In this document: positions 43,738 to 53,071 of the stretch, piece after piece
How positions within the stretch are numbered: the first letter of the stretch is position 1
How the letters are laid out: each line of letters opens with the position of its first letter
DNA from: JAATFS01 sp037145635
GTDB lineage: Bacteria; Pseudomonadota; Gammaproteobacteria; Xanthomonadales; Xanthomonadaceae
DNA length: 64,000 nt
Direction of reading: 5' to 3'
Assembly (NCBI GenBank): GCA_037145635.1
Contig: JBBCXB010000010.1
Coordinates: forward strand, 27,592-91,591
The notes under the pieces: model-generated
The model's database searches: none
Told to the model about the DNA's origin: nothing
Seen by the model: the letters and a program-made list of their open reading frames with translations, nothing else
Program-made: the position numbers and the translations under genes

Positions 43738-44880
43738 GTGTCCCCCCCACAACGCCTTCCCGGTCTCGACCTGCTGCGCAGCATCGCCATCGTCTGGGTG
43801 ATGCTGTTCCATACCTATCTCATCGGCGACCTGGCCCCGGGCTGGACCTGGCTGTCGCGCTACGGCTGGATGGGCGTGGATCTGTTCTTCGTGCTGAGCG
43901 GCTTCCTGATCGGTACCCAGGTGCTGGCACCGCTGGCGCGCGGCGAACGCCTGCGCTTCGGCGACTTCTACCTGCGGCGCGCGCTGCGCATCCTGCCGGC
44001 GTTCTGGGTCATGCTGGCGCTGTACCTGTGGTGGCCGGCGATCCGCGAGGTGCCGCGGATGGAGCCATGGTGGAAGTTCGTGTTCTTCCTGTTCAACGTC
44101 ACCGCGGACTACCGCAATCCGGCGTTCTCGCAGATCTGGTCGCTGTGCGTGGAGGAGCACTTCTACCTGGTGTTCCCGCTGCTGGCGGTCGCCTGCGCCG
44201 GACGCCTGAGCGCGCGCGGCTTCGTGCGGCTGTGCCTGGCGCTCGTGGCCGCCGGCATGCTGCTGCGCTGCAGCGTCTGGATCCACGATGCGGCCGCGCA
44301 GGCGCGTGGGGCGATGGAGCGCAACTGGTTCGTCGAGGACATCTACTACCCGACCTGGAACCGGCTCGACGGCCTGCTGGCCGGCATCATGCTCGCCGCC
44401 TTCAAGGTCCACCGGCCCCTGCACTGGGCGCGCCTGCAGCGGCATGCCGATGCCTGCGTGCTGGCGGGGCTGGCGCTGCTGGCCGTCGCGCTGTGGCTGT
44501 TCCGCGAACGCACCGGGCTGAGCGGCAACGTGCTGGGCTGGCCCGTGCTGTCGGCGGCCCTGGCGCTGCTGGTGTTCGCCGCGGCCGGCAGGTCCAGCGT
44601 GATCGGCCGCCGCGCGCTGCCCGGCGTGGGCTGGATCGCGGCCGCCTCGTACAGCCTGTACCTGGTGCACAAGGCGGTGTTCCGCCTGGTCGAGCGCACC
44701 GCCGGGGACGCGCTCCAGGGCCATCCGCTGCTGGCGTTCTGCGCCTATGCGCTGGCGACCCTGCTGGCCGGGGCATTGCTGCACTACGCCGTGGAGCGGC
44801 CGTGCCTGCGCTTGCGCGGGCGGCTGCTGCGCGCGGCCCCGGGGCCGCGGCGCGTGCCCCTGGACCGGGCCGCCGGTTAG
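43738..44880 (+). CDS. OafA-type membrane acyltransferase (AT3)
   Basis: 380 aa from GTG 43738; the family N terminus RLPGLDLLRSIAIVWVMLFH follows, with the catalytic His at VMLFHTYL and Arg-rich loops (LRRALRILPAFWVML). About ten transmembrane helices, the last few including LVHKAVFRLVER and a basic C-terminal tail. The AT3 family transfers acetyl or other acyl groups to cell-surface sugars, lipids and antibiotics at the inner membrane. The start is uncertain; no strong SD was found. Likely modifies the product of the two preceding genes, or an exopolysaccharide. Confidence 0.86.
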   Translation: MSPPQRLPGLDLLRSIAIVWVMLFHTYLIGDLAPGWTWLSRYGWMGVDLFFVLSGFLIGTQVLAPLARGERLRFGDFYLRRALRILPAFWVMLALYLWWPAIREVPRMEPWWKFVFFLFNVTADYRNPAFSQIWSLCVEEHFYLVFPLLAVACAGRLSARGFVRLCLALVAAGMLLRCSVWIHDAAAQARGAMERNWFVEDIYYPTWNRLDGLLAGIMLAAFKVHRPLHWARLQRHADACVLAGLALLAVALWLFRERTGLSGNVLGWPVLSAALALLVFAAAGRSSVIGRRALPGVGWIAAASYSLYLVHKAVFRLVERTAGDALQGHPLLAFCAYALATLLAGALLHYAVERPCLRLRGRLLRAAPGPRRVPLDRAAG

Positions 44881-45065
44881 CGGCAACGTGGGCGTTGCCG
44901 CGCGGCGGCGCGGGTGGAAGCGGCGTTGCCGGTCAGGGCACCTGCCCCGGAGTTCAGCCCCGAGGGCCTGCGCAGGGCCAGGGCTTTGCCGGCGACACCG
45001 AGGCCACGACTTCCACTGCAGCCCCACCTGCCGGCGCGCGTCAGCGGCCGGCAACGGCCGGCGTG

Positions 45066-45821
45066 TCAGGCGGGCCGGCGAGCGACCTGGAAACCGGCGA
45101 ACGACTGGCTCACCGGCATCAGCTCCAGCCGGTTGATGTTGAGGTGCGGCGGCAGCGTGGCGACGTGGAAGATCTGCTCGGCGATGTCTTCGGCGGTCAT
45201 CGGCTCGGCGCCGCCGTAGAGCGTGTCCGAGGCCTGCTGGTTGCCGCCGGTGCGCACCAGGGTGAACTCGGTCTCGGCCATGCCCGGCTCGATCGAGGTG
45301 ACGCGCACGCCGGTGCCGTGCAGGTCCGAGCGCAGCCCCAGCGAGAACTGGCGTACGAACGCCTTGGTGCCGCCGTAGACGTTGCCGCCGGTATACGGGT
45401 AGGTGGCCGCGACCGAGCTGATGTTGAGGATGGCGCCGCGGCGCTCGATCAGGGTGGGCAGCAGCCGGTGCGTCAGCGTCACCAGTGCGGTCACGTTGGT
45501 GTCGATCATCTGCCGCCACTGCGCCAGGTCGGCCTGCTGCGCCGGGGCGGTGCCCAGCGCGAGGCCGGCGTTGTTGACCAGCACGTCGATGCCGGCGAAC
45601 GCCGGCGGCAGCGCATCGAGCGCGGCCGCAAGCGCATCCTCGTCGCGGATGTCGAACGCGGCCACGTGCACCTGCGCCGAGGGCAGTTCGTCGGCCAGCG
45701 CCTGCAGGCGCTCGGCGCGGCGGCCGGTGGCGACGACACGCCAGCCGGCCGTGGCGAAGCGGCGGACGGCGGCGGCGCCGAAGCCGGAGGTGGCGCCGGT
45801 GATCAGGACGGTCTTGGACAT
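45066..45821 (-). CDS. SDR oxidoreductase (YdfG-like)
   Basis: 251 aa. Rossmann ITGATSGFGAAAVRRF, VLVNNAGLALGTAP, catalytic Ser in NISSVAATYPY and Tyr-Lys in GNVYGGTKAFVRQF, SIEPGMAETEF. Matches YdfG, an NADP-dependent 3-hydroxy acid dehydrogenase that reduces malonic semialdehyde or oxidises serine/threonine. Located 207 bases downstream of an aldehyde dehydrogenase on the same strand, perhaps one transcript. Confidence 0.9.
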   Translation of the reverse strand: MSKTVLITGATSGFGAAAVRRFATAGWRVVATGRRAERLQALADELPSAQVHVAAFDIRDEDALAAALDALPPAFAGIDVLVNNAGLALGTAPAQQADLAQWRQMIDTNVTALVTLTHRLLPTLIERRGAILNISSVAATYPYTGGNVYGGTKAFVRQFSLGLRSDLHGTGVRVTSIEPGMAETEFTLVRTGGNQQASDTLYGGAEPMTAEDIAEQIFHVATLPPHLNINRLELMPVSQSFAGFQVARRPA

Positions 45822-46028
45822 CGCGGGGGCCTCGGTAGGGGATGCGTTGGATTCTCGCATCATCGCGGCGGCATCGCCCCCGGCATTGCCGGCGAGGACC
45901 ACGCCCCGATGCTCCGGGACACCGTCTGCGGCATATGTTGCGTAGCCCCGCCCGATGCGCAGCGAATGGGCCGCGGAGTTGCCTCCACGGTCCGGGTCGG
46001 GGCCTGTCACCGGCATCCGGCAGGTGCG

Positions 46029-47420
46029 TCAGAATGGTGCGTCGATGTCCACCACGTCGATCAGCTTGTGGTTGACGAACTCCTTGATCCCCAGGCCGAT
46101 CAGTTCGCGGCCGTAGCCGGAGCGGCGCACGCCGCCGAACGGCAGGTCGGCCTTGACCATGGTTGGATGGTTGACGAACACCATGCCGGTGGAGATCTGC
46201 TCGGCCACGCGACGGCCGTGCTGCGGATCGGCGCTGAACACCGAGCCGCCCAGACCGAACGGCGAATCGTTGGCGATGCGGATCGCGTCGTCCTCGTCCT
46301 TGGCGCGGAACAGCATCGAGACCGGGCCGAAGAATTCCCAATGACGGGCCGGGTTGTCTTCGGCCAGGTCGGTGAGGAGGGTCGGCTGCACGAACGCGCC
46401 CTGGGCCGGCACCTTCGGGCCGACTTCGGTGGCCGTGGCTCCCTGGGCCACGGCATCGCGGATCTGCTGCTTGAGCTGGTCGGCGGCACGCTGCGAGGAC
46501 AGGGGCGCCAGCGTGGTCTGCGGATCGAAGGGGTCGCCGGCCCTGAGCGCGGCCACACCCGCGGCGTATTGCTCCACGAAGCGATCGTACAGGCTGTCCT
46601 CGATGATCATGCGCTTGGACGACACGCACACCTGTCCGCCGTTCCAATGGCGGCCGAACACCGCCCACTTCACCGTCTTGGCCAGGTCCGCATCGGCCAG
46701 CACCACGAACGCGTCGGCGCCGCCGAGCTCCAGCGTGGACTTCTTCAGATACTTGGCGGCCACGCCGGCCACCGCGGCGCCAGCGCCCTCCGATCCGGTC
46801 AATGCCACGCCGTGCACACGCGGATCCTTGAGCACCTGCTCGACGTCGTCATGGCCGAGGTAGAGATTGATGAAGGCGCCCTCCGGCAGGCCGGCCTCGC
46901 GCATCAGCGTCTGGGTGGTCGCGGCCGCTTGCGGCACGTTGGAGGCATGCTTGAGCAGCACCGTGTTGCCGGCCGACAGCTGCGGGGCGATGATCCGCGC
47001 GACCTGGTAGTACGGAAAGTTCCAGGGCTCGATCGCCAGCAGCACGCCGAGCGGTTCATGCACCAGCACCGCGTCGCCTTCGGCGGGATCGGCGACCGGC
47101 AGCTTCTCGGGGGCCAGCAGCCGCTCGGCATTGCGGGCGTAGTACTCGAAGATGTCGGCCGACAGATCAACCTCGGCGCGGGCTTCGCCGATCAGCTTGC
47201 CCATCTCCAGGGTCAGCAGCTTGGCGTACTCGTCGCGCTGGGCGCGCAGCAGTTCGGCGGCCTTCTGCATCACGGCCGCGCGTGCCGCGAAGGAGGTCTT
47301 CTTCCACGACTTGAACGCGGTATCGGCGGCATCGATCGCCGTCCCGATCTGCTCGGAAGTCACGCTGGGGAAGGTCTTGAGTCGTTCCCCGGTATACGGG
47401 TTCACGGTGGCAAAGCTCAT
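46029..47420 (-). CDS. NAD(P)-dependent aldehyde dehydrogenase, succinate-semialdehyde type
   Basis: 463 aa. EPWNFPYYQVARIIAPQL, NAD site LTGSEGAGAAVAGVAA, general base Glu in LELGGADAFVVL, nucleophile Cys in HWNGGQVCVSSKRM, C-terminal GYGRELIGLGIKEFVN. The region fits the SSADH (GabD/YneI) group, with succinate semialdehyde or similar short aldehyde substrates. A 16-base palindrome lies in its promoter. Start ATG 47420 is followed by a proper family start SFATVNPYTGERL. Confidence 0.9.
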   Translation of the reverse strand: MSFATVNPYTGERLKTFPSVTSEQIGTAIDAADTAFKSWKKTSFAARAAVMQKAAELLRAQRDEYAKLLTLEMGKLIGEARAEVDLSADIFEYYARNAERLLAPEKLPVADPAEGDAVLVHEPLGVLLAIEPWNFPYYQVARIIAPQLSAGNTVLLKHASNVPQAAATTQTLMREAGLPEGAFINLYLGHDDVEQVLKDPRVHGVALTGSEGAGAAVAGVAAKYLKKSTLELGGADAFVVLADADLAKTVKWAVFGRHWNGGQVCVSSKRMIIEDSLYDRFVEQYAAGVAALRAGDPFDPQTTLAPLSSQRAADQLKQQIRDAVAQGATATEVGPKVPAQGAFVQPTLLTDLAEDNPARHWEFFGPVSMLFRAKDEDDAIRIANDSPFGLGGSVFSADPQHGRRVAEQISTGMVFVNHPTMVKADLPFGGVRRSGYGRELIGLGIKEFVNHKLIDVVDIDAPF

Positions 47421-47877
47421 GCAGGGGTGCTCCGGACAGGGCCTGGCATTCGGTGCAGCGACAACTGCGAACCTCGGCGTGGCGGGTAGGGGAGGTAAGC
47501 GCATCGATGGATACGCCTGATTCGCTCGATCCATAAACTGTACCACGCGGTACAAAATATCTAAGCGAAGTCGCGACCCGAGCTCAGTCGAGCTTCAGTG
47601 GTTCGTGCAATGGATGGACGCACACACCCATCGCCGGACTCGGGAGTCCTGGGCTTGCCCCTGTGGTGCAGGGGACGGGTACGCCGCCTCCACACCCCGA
47701 CCGGAATGGAGGGAGCAGGGGCGTGCGGCCACGCGGCCATCAGGAGGACGGCACAAGCCGCGTCCGGGAGCCGCAGGCGAGCCTGTCGAGTCGATGGCGC
47801 GCGGCGGAGGGCGTGGCGCGACGCCCGGCAGGCGTCACCCGTCGTGCCGCGCGAAGCCTGCGTCCACCGGCTATCTG
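47421..47877. other. intergenic between ALDH and SPOR genes
   Basis: 457 bases; the ALDH promoter and operator occupy 47500-47570. From 47570 to 47877 no gene is supported; a hairpin of CCCCTGTGG / GTGCAGGGG type occurs near 47657-47674, and the reading frames are noise. The SPOR gene stops at 47878 with no clear terminator visible. Confidence 0.5.
47539..47554. promoter_or_regulatory. 16-base palindromic operator upstream of the ALDH gene
   Basis: TGTACC ACGC GGTACA is a perfect 6-4-6 inverted repeat. On the minus strand a possible -35 TTAGAT (47558-47563) and a -10 TACAGT (47536-47541) flank or overlap it, so a bound repressor would block polymerase. The half-site resembles TetR-family boxes (GTACC type). 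No regulator gene is close by. Regulatory function is inference. Confidence 0.55.
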
Positions 47878-48744
47878 CTACTGGGCCTTGATCGCGATCG
47901 CCGGCAGGCCGCTGCCGGTGAGCTTCTGCTTGGCCTCGGCCAGCTCGCTGGCGGTGCCGTACGGCCCCATCCGCACGCGGTAGACGGTCTTGCCGCCGAT
48001 CTCGGCCGATTCCACGCGTGCGGTCAGGCCGATCATCGCCAGCTTGGCCTTGGTCGACTCGGCGTCGCCGGAGGCGCCGAACGAGCCGGCCTGCAGGATG
48101 TAGCGGCCATTCTCGACGGCCGCCGGGGCCGGGGTGGCAGGCGTCGCCACCGCTGCGGTGCCGGCCGGTGCCGCGGGTGCGGCGGCCGGGGCGGCCGGGC
48201 GTGCCGGTGCCGTCTCCGGCAGCGGCACGGGGTTGCGGCTGTCGGGCAGCGGCGCGGTCGTGGCGGCGGGCGGGGTGGCTGCCGCCACCGTGGCCGGGGC
48301 GACGGCCGTCACCGGCGTGGCCGGGGCGGTGGCCGCCGGCGGTACCGGCTTGCCCTCCAGCGCCGCGCGTGCGCGTGCGGCCTCCTCGGCGCGCGCGCTG
48401 GCGGCCAGCTCGGCATCGGACATCTGCACTTCCTTGCCCGGGAGCAGGGTGTAGAAGTCGTACTGGGTCTGCGCATCGGCCGGCTTGGCCGGCGCCGGCG
48501 CGGTGGCCGGCTTGGGCGTCTCCGCCGGCGCGTCCACGTCGGCATCGGCGACCGGGGCCGGCTGCGCGTCCGGGTTGGGCCGCGGACCGACGCGCAGGAA
48601 CCCGTCCCCGTCCTTCTTGAACAGGCCCGGGACCGCCAGGAACACCACCGCCGCAATCGCGGCACCGGCCACCAGCCACACCCAGCCGGGCGTGCCGTTT
48701 CCGGTATTGCGTCGCGCCTGACTCTTACCGCGTCGTGCTGCCAT
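47878..48744 (-). CDS. SPOR-domain membrane protein (FtsN-like)
   Basis: 288 aa. Cytoplasmic basic N terminus MAARRGKSQARR, one transmembrane helix (VWLVAGAAIAAVVFLAVPGL), a long Pro/Ala/Thr-rich periplasmic stalk (about 60-210), and a C-terminal SPOR domain NGRYILQAGSFGASGDAEST ... VYRVRMGPYGTASELAEAKQ. SPOR domains bind denuded glycan at the division septum. The layout is that of FtsN or related division proteins. The gene starts 41 bases after the argS stop on the same strand and is probably cotranscribed with it. Confidence 0.87.
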   Translation of the reverse strand: MAARRGKSQARRNTGNGTPGWVWLVAGAAIAAVVFLAVPGLFKKDGDGFLRVGPRPNPDAQPAPVADADVDAPAETPKPATAPAPAKPADAQTQYDFYTLLPGKEVQMSDAELAASARAEEAARARAALEGKPVPPAATAPATPVTAVAPATVAAATPPAATTAPLPDSRNPVPLPETAPARPAAPAAAPAAPAGTAAVATPATPAPAAVENGRYILQAGSFGASGDAESTKAKLAMIGLTARVESAEIGGKTVYRVRMGPYGTASELAEAKQKLTGSGLPAIAIKAQ

Positions 48745-48785
48745 TCACCACTTCTCCGATCACTGCTGGCGGGCGCTGGGCGCCC

Positions 48786-50474
48786 TTACATTTTTTCCGG
48801 GGCGCCGACGCCCAGGATCTCGAGGCCGTTGGCCAGGACCTGCTGGGCCGCGACCGCCAGCGTCAGCTTGGCATCGCGCTCGGCGGCATCTTCCACCAGC
48901 ACCGGCGTGCCGTGATACCACGTGTGGAAGGCGTGCGCCAATTCACGCAGGTACTGGGCGACCAGGTGCGGCTCCAGCGACTGGCCGGCCGCCTCCACCA
49001 CCTCCGGATAGCGCGCGATCTCGACCATCAGCCACAGCGAGGTCTCGTCGTCGAGCCGGTGCAGGCCCGGGATGCCGGCGGCCTGGTCGTACTTCAGGCC
49101 CTTCTCCTGGCCCTGGCGCAGCAGGCTGCACACCCGGGCGTGCGCGTACTGCACGTAGAACACCGGGTTGTCGTTGCTCTGCTGGCGCGCCAGGTCGATG
49201 TCGAAGGTCAGCTGCGAGTCGGGCTTGCGCGCGATCAGGAACCAGCGGGTGGCATCGCGCCCGGCCTCCTCGATCAGGTCGCGCAGGGTGACGTAGCTGC
49301 CGGCGCGCTTGGACAGCTTCACTTCCTCGCCGCCGCGCATCACCGTCACCATCTGGTGCAGCACGTACTCCGGCCAGCCCTGCGGGATGCCCAGCTCCAT
49401 CGCCTGCAGGCCGGCGCGCACGCGCGCCAGCGAGCCGTGGTGGTCGGCGCCCAGTTCGGTGATCGCGCGCTCGTAGCCGCGCTGCCACTTGGTCAGGTGA
49501 TAGGCCACGTCCGGCACGAAGTAGGTGTAGGTGCCGTCGGACTTGCGCATCACCCGGTCCTTGTCGTCGCCGAAGTCGGTCGACTTCAGCCACAGCGCAC
49601 CGCCTTCCTCGTAGGTGTGGCCGGAGGCGACCAGCTTCTGCACCGCCTCCTCGACCTTGCCGTCGTTGTAGAGCGAGCTTTCCAGGAAATAGATGTCGAA
49701 GTCGACGTCGAACGCGGCCAGGTCGTGGTTCTGCTCGTTGCGCAGGTAGGCCACGGCGAAGCGACGGATCGCCTGGATGTCCTGCGGATCGCGTGCGCCG
49801 GTGACCAGGTGGCCTTCCAGATCGACGGTCTCGCCGGCCAGGTAGGCCTTGGCCACGTCGGCGATGTATTCGCCGCGGTAGCCGGCGTCCGGCCAGCCCT
49901 CGCTGTCCGGGGTCAGCCCCTGCGCGCGCGCCTGCACCGACAGTGCCAGGTTCTCGATCTGCACGCCGGCGTCGTTGTAGTAGAACTCGCGCTTGGCATT
50001 CCAGCCGTTGGCGTCGAGCAGGCGCGCCAGGCTGTCGCCGATCGCGGCGGCACGGCCATGGCCCACGTGCAGCGGGCCGGTCGGGTTGGCCGAGACGTAC
50101 TCCACGCCCACGGTGCGGCCGTTGCCGGACAGGCCGCGGCCATAGTCGTGGCCCTGCTTGAGCACCTTGACCACCTCGCGCTGGTAGGCGGCGGGGGCCA
50201 GGTGGAAATTGATGAAGCCCGGGCCGGCGATCTCCACGCGCGCGACGTCGTCGCTGGCCGGCAGCGCGGCCACCAGGGCCTGCGCCAGCGCACGCGGGTT
50301 GGAGCGCGCCGCCTTGGCCAGCAGCATCGCGGCATTGGTGGCGAAGTCGCCGTGCTCGCGGGTCTTGGGCCGCTCGACCACGAAATCCGGCGGCAGGGTG
50401 TCGGCAGGCAGGGTGCCGTTGGCGCGCAAGGCTTCGATGCCTTGGCCGATCAGGGCGCGGAGTTGGGGTTTCAC
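48786..50474 (-). CDS. argS: arginyl-tRNA synthetase
   Basis: 562 aa, class I. N-terminal Add-1-like domain, HIGH motif HVGHG in NPTGPLHVGHGRAAAIG, and KMSKS equivalent VKLSKRAGSYVTLRDL, with the C-terminal DALR domain (AQYLRELAHAFHTWYHGTPV). GTG start at 50474 (MKPQLRALIG) is 86 bases from radC, which lies upstream on the same strand. Charges tRNA-Arg. Confidence 0.96.
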   Translation of the reverse strand: MKPQLRALIGQGIEALRANGTLPADTLPPDFVVERPKTREHGDFATNAAMLLAKAARSNPRALAQALVAALPASDDVARVEIAGPGFINFHLAPAAYQREVVKVLKQGHDYGRGLSGNGRTVGVEYVSANPTGPLHVGHGRAAAIGDSLARLLDANGWNAKREFYYNDAGVQIENLALSVQARAQGLTPDSEGWPDAGYRGEYIADVAKAYLAGETVDLEGHLVTGARDPQDIQAIRRFAVAYLRNEQNHDLAAFDVDFDIYFLESSLYNDGKVEEAVQKLVASGHTYEEGGALWLKSTDFGDDKDRVMRKSDGTYTYFVPDVAYHLTKWQRGYERAITELGADHHGSLARVRAGLQAMELGIPQGWPEYVLHQMVTVMRGGEEVKLSKRAGSYVTLRDLIEEAGRDATRWFLIARKPDSQLTFDIDLARQQSNDNPVFYVQYAHARVCSLLRQGQEKGLKYDQAAGIPGLHRLDDETSLWLMVEIARYPEVVEAAGQSLEPHLVAQYLRELAHAFHTWYHGTPVLVEDAAERDAKLTLAVAAQQVLANGLEILGVGAPEKM

Positions 50475-50560
50475 GTGAGTTCTGCTTGCGGCGAAAGCCG
50501 GAGATTTTAACCGACCGGGCGGGTGCCGGCCGCGCGAATGGTTCAGGTGGGCCGCCGCCT

Positions 50561-51235
50561 TCACAGCCAGCCCCGCTGGGCCAGCGAGACCGGCAGCCCG
50601 TCGCCGATGATGAAATGGTCGAGCAGGCGGATGTCGAGCAGCCCCAGCGCGTGCTGCAGCCGCTCGGTGACCGCGCGATCGGCCGGGGACGGCTCGGGGT
50701 TGCCCGAGGGGTGGTTGTGGCCGACGATCACCGCCGCGGCGTTGTGCGCCAGCGCCCGGCGCACCACCTCGCGCGGGTGCACCTCGGCGCTGTCGATGGT
50801 GCCGCTGAACAGCTCCTCGAACGCCAGCAGGCGGTGGCGGCTGTCCAGGAACAGCCCGCCGAACACCTCGTGCGTCCGCGAGCGCAGGTGCTGGGAGAAG
50901 TAACGGCCCGCGCTGTGGGGATCGGTCAGCACCTCGCCGCGCTCCAGGGCGGCGGCCAGGTGGCGCCGGCCCAGCTCCATCGCCGCGGCCAGCTTGCACG
51001 AGCGTGCCGGCCCCAGGCCCGGCAGCCGCGCGAGCTCGCGCGCGGTACGGTCGAGCAGTTCGCGCAGCGGCCCGTGCTTCATCAGCAGGTCGCGCGAGGT
51101 CTGCACCGCATCGCGGCCGCGCAGGCCGGAGCCGAGGAAGATCGCCAGCAGCTCGGCATCCGAGAGTGCGATCGCACCCCGGGCGAGCAACTTCTCGCGC
51201 GGGCGTTCAGTGGTGGGCCAGTCTCTTATTCGCAT
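50561..51235 (-). CDS. radC: RadC/YeeS JAMM-domain protein
   Basis: 224 aa. N-terminal helix-hairpin-helix DNA-binding element (ARLPGLGPARSCKLAAAMEL) and the C-terminal JAMM motif VIVGHNHPSGNPEPSPADRA. Despite its name its role in repair is unproven. ATG 51235 is the first start before RIRDWPTTERPREKLL. Head-to-head with coaBC, 96 bases apart. Confidence 0.93.
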   Translation of the reverse strand: MRIRDWPTTERPREKLLARGAIALSDAELLAIFLGSGLRGRDAVQTSRDLLMKHGPLRELLDRTARELARLPGLGPARSCKLAAAMELGRRHLAAALERGEVLTDPHSAGRYFSQHLRSRTHEVFGGLFLDSRHRLLAFEELFSGTIDSAEVHPREVVRRALAHNAAAVIVGHNHPSGNPEPSPADRAVTERLQHALGLLDIRLLDHFIIGDGLPVSLAQRGWL

Positions 51236-51331
51236 ATGGCAAGAGTGCGCGTGCTCATGCAACCGCAGCATCAGGTCCCGACAGCCCTTCGGTTAATCTA
51301 ATAGACCTTGTATGGGTAGGACATCCCCGAC

Positions 51332-52594
51332 GTGACCGGCTCTTCTCAGGCACGGCCTCTGGACGCGCAGCGCATCCTGCTGTGCGTCGGCGGCGGCATC
51401 GCCGCCTACAAATCGCTCGAACTGGTGCGTCGCCTGCGCGACGCCGGCGCCGAGGTGCAGGTCGCCATGACCGCCGGCGCCCAGCAGTTCGTCACTCCCC
51501 TCAGTTTCCAGGCCCTGTCCGGGCAACCGACCCGCACTACGCTGTGGGACGGCGCGGCCGAGCAGGCCATGGGCCACCTCGAGCTGGCGCGCTGGGCCGA
51601 CCGCGTCGTGGTCGCGCCGGCCACCGCCGATCTGCTGGCGCGGCTCTGCCACGGCCTGGCCGACGACCTGGTGACCACGCTGTGCCTGGCCACCACCGCG
51701 CCGCTGGCCGTGGCGCCGGCGATGAACCACCGGATGTGGCTGCACCCGGCCACCCAGGCCAACGTCGCCACGCTGCGCCAGCGCGGCGTGCAGGTGGTCG
51801 GCCCCGAGGACGGGCCGCTGGCCGAGGGCGAATCCGGTCCCGGCCGGCTGGCCGAGCCGCCGGCGATCGTGCAGGCACTGGCGGCCTCGCTGGCGCCGCC
51901 GCGTTCGGACACGGTGGCGCGCACGCCGGCGTTCGCGCCCAGTGGCGCCGAGCTGCAGGGGCTGCGCATCGTGATCAGCGCCGGCCCCACCTACGAGGAC
52001 CTGGACCCGGTCCGCTACGTCGGCAACCGCAGCAGCGGCAAGATGGGCTACGCGCTGGCCGCCGCCGCTGCGCGCCAGGGGGCCGACGTGCTGCTGGTGA
52101 GCGGCCCGGTGTCGCTGTCGACCCCGCCCGGGGTGACCCGGGTCGACGTGCGTTCGGCGGTGCAGATGCGCGACGCGGTGCTGACGGCGTTCCCGGCCGA
52201 CATCTACGTCGGCGCCGCGGCGGTGGCCGATTACACCCCCAAGCGCATGGTGCCGCAGAAGATCAAGAAGACCGGCGAGACGCTGACCCTGGAATTGGTG
52301 CGCACGCCGGACATCCTGTCCGAGGTGGCCTCGCAGACCGGTGCGCTCAAGCTGGTGGTCGGCTTCGCCGCCGAGACCCACGACGTGGAGCGCTATGCGC
52401 GCGGCAAGCTGGCGGCCAAGCGCCTGGACCTGATCATCGCCAACCAGGTCGGCATCAGCGGCGGCGGCTTCGAGAGCGACGACAACGCCGCCACTGCCTA
52501 CTGGCAGGGCGGCGAACGTGTCTTCCCGAGCAGCAGCAAGACCGAGCTGGCCGAACGCCTGCTCGCCCTGATCGCAGAGAGGTTGCAGGCATGA
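51332..52594 (+). CDS. coaBC: bifunctional CoaBC (phosphopantothenoylcysteine decarboxylase/synthetase)
   Basis: 420 aa. The N-terminal CoaC flavoprotein domain contains ILLCVGGGIAAYKSLELVRR, VTPLSFQALSG and APAMNHRMW; the C-terminal CoaB domain has SAGPTYEDLDPVRYVGNRSS, GKMGYALAAAA and PQKIKKTGETL. Condenses phosphopantothenate with Cys and decarboxylates it on the way to coenzyme A. GTG 51332 start. Its stop overlaps dut by four bases (ATGA). Confidence 0.95.
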   Translation: MTGSSQARPLDAQRILLCVGGGIAAYKSLELVRRLRDAGAEVQVAMTAGAQQFVTPLSFQALSGQPTRTTLWDGAAEQAMGHLELARWADRVVVAPATADLLARLCHGLADDLVTTLCLATTAPLAVAPAMNHRMWLHPATQANVATLRQRGVQVVGPEDGPLAEGESGPGRLAEPPAIVQALAASLAPPRSDTVARTPAFAPSGAELQGLRIVISAGPTYEDLDPVRYVGNRSSGKMGYALAAAAARQGADVLLVSGPVSLSTPPGVTRVDVRSAVQMRDAVLTAFPADIYVGAAAVADYTPKRMVPQKIKKTGETLTLELVRTPDILSEVASQTGALKLVVGFAAETHDVERYARGKLAAKRLDLIIANQVGISGGGFESDDNAATAYWQGGERVFPSSSKTELAERLLALIAERLQA

Positions 52595-53058
52595 CCCCCG
52601 TTCCCCGGCCCTTGCAGGTCAAGCTGCTGGACCCCCGCTTCGGCGACACCTGGCCGCTGCCGGCCTACGCCACCGAAGCCAGTGCCGGCATGGATCTGCG
52701 CGCCGCGCTGGAGACCGCGATGACCCTGGCGCCCGGCGACGCCGCGCTGATCCCCAGCGGCATCGCCATCCATGTGGCCGACCCCGACCTGTGCGCCGTG
52801 GTGCTGCCGCGCTCCGGGCTGGGGCACCGGCACGGCATCGTGCTGGGCAACGGCACCGGCCTGATCGACGCCGACTACCAGGGGCCGCTGCTGATCAGCG
52901 TGTGGAACCGCGGCCGCGAGGCCTTCACGATCGAGCCGGGCGACCGCATCGCCCAGCTGGTGGTGATGCCGATCGTGCGCGTGGCGTTGCAGGTGGTGGA
53001 TACTTTCGCCGACAGTGCACGGGGAACGGGTGGATTCGGCCACACCGGCGTGCGCTGA
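52591..53058 (+). CDS. dut: dUTP diphosphatase
   Basis: 155 aa, trimeric dUTPase. Motifs: YATEASAGMDLRAAL (1), PRSGLGHRHGIVLGNGTGLI (2-3, uridine pocket), VWNRGREAF, GDRIAQLVVMPI (4), and the flexible P-loop-like ARGTGGFGHTG (5). Hydrolyses dUTP to dUMP and PPi, preventing uracil in DNA. Four-base overlap with coaBC. Confidence 0.96.
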   Translation: MTPVPRPLQVKLLDPRFGDTWPLPAYATEASAGMDLRAALETAMTLAPGDAALIPSGIAIHVADPDLCAVVLPRSGLGHRHGIVLGNGTGLIDADYQGPLLISVWNRGREAFTIEPGDRIAQLVVMPIVRVALQVVDTFADSARGTGGFGHTGVR

Positions 53059-53071
53059 CGGGGAAAATCGC

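Noticed and set aside
38099..44880. Recent horizontal acquisition of the NRPS cassette
   Set aside because: GC content and codon use look like the neighbours and no transposase, integrase or tRNA edge is visible, so transfer is not supported by the sequence alone.
42895..46668. 1257-codon minus-strand frame
   Set aside because: Antisense of glycosyltransferase, acyltransferase, SDR and ALDH genes; no domain in its own frame.
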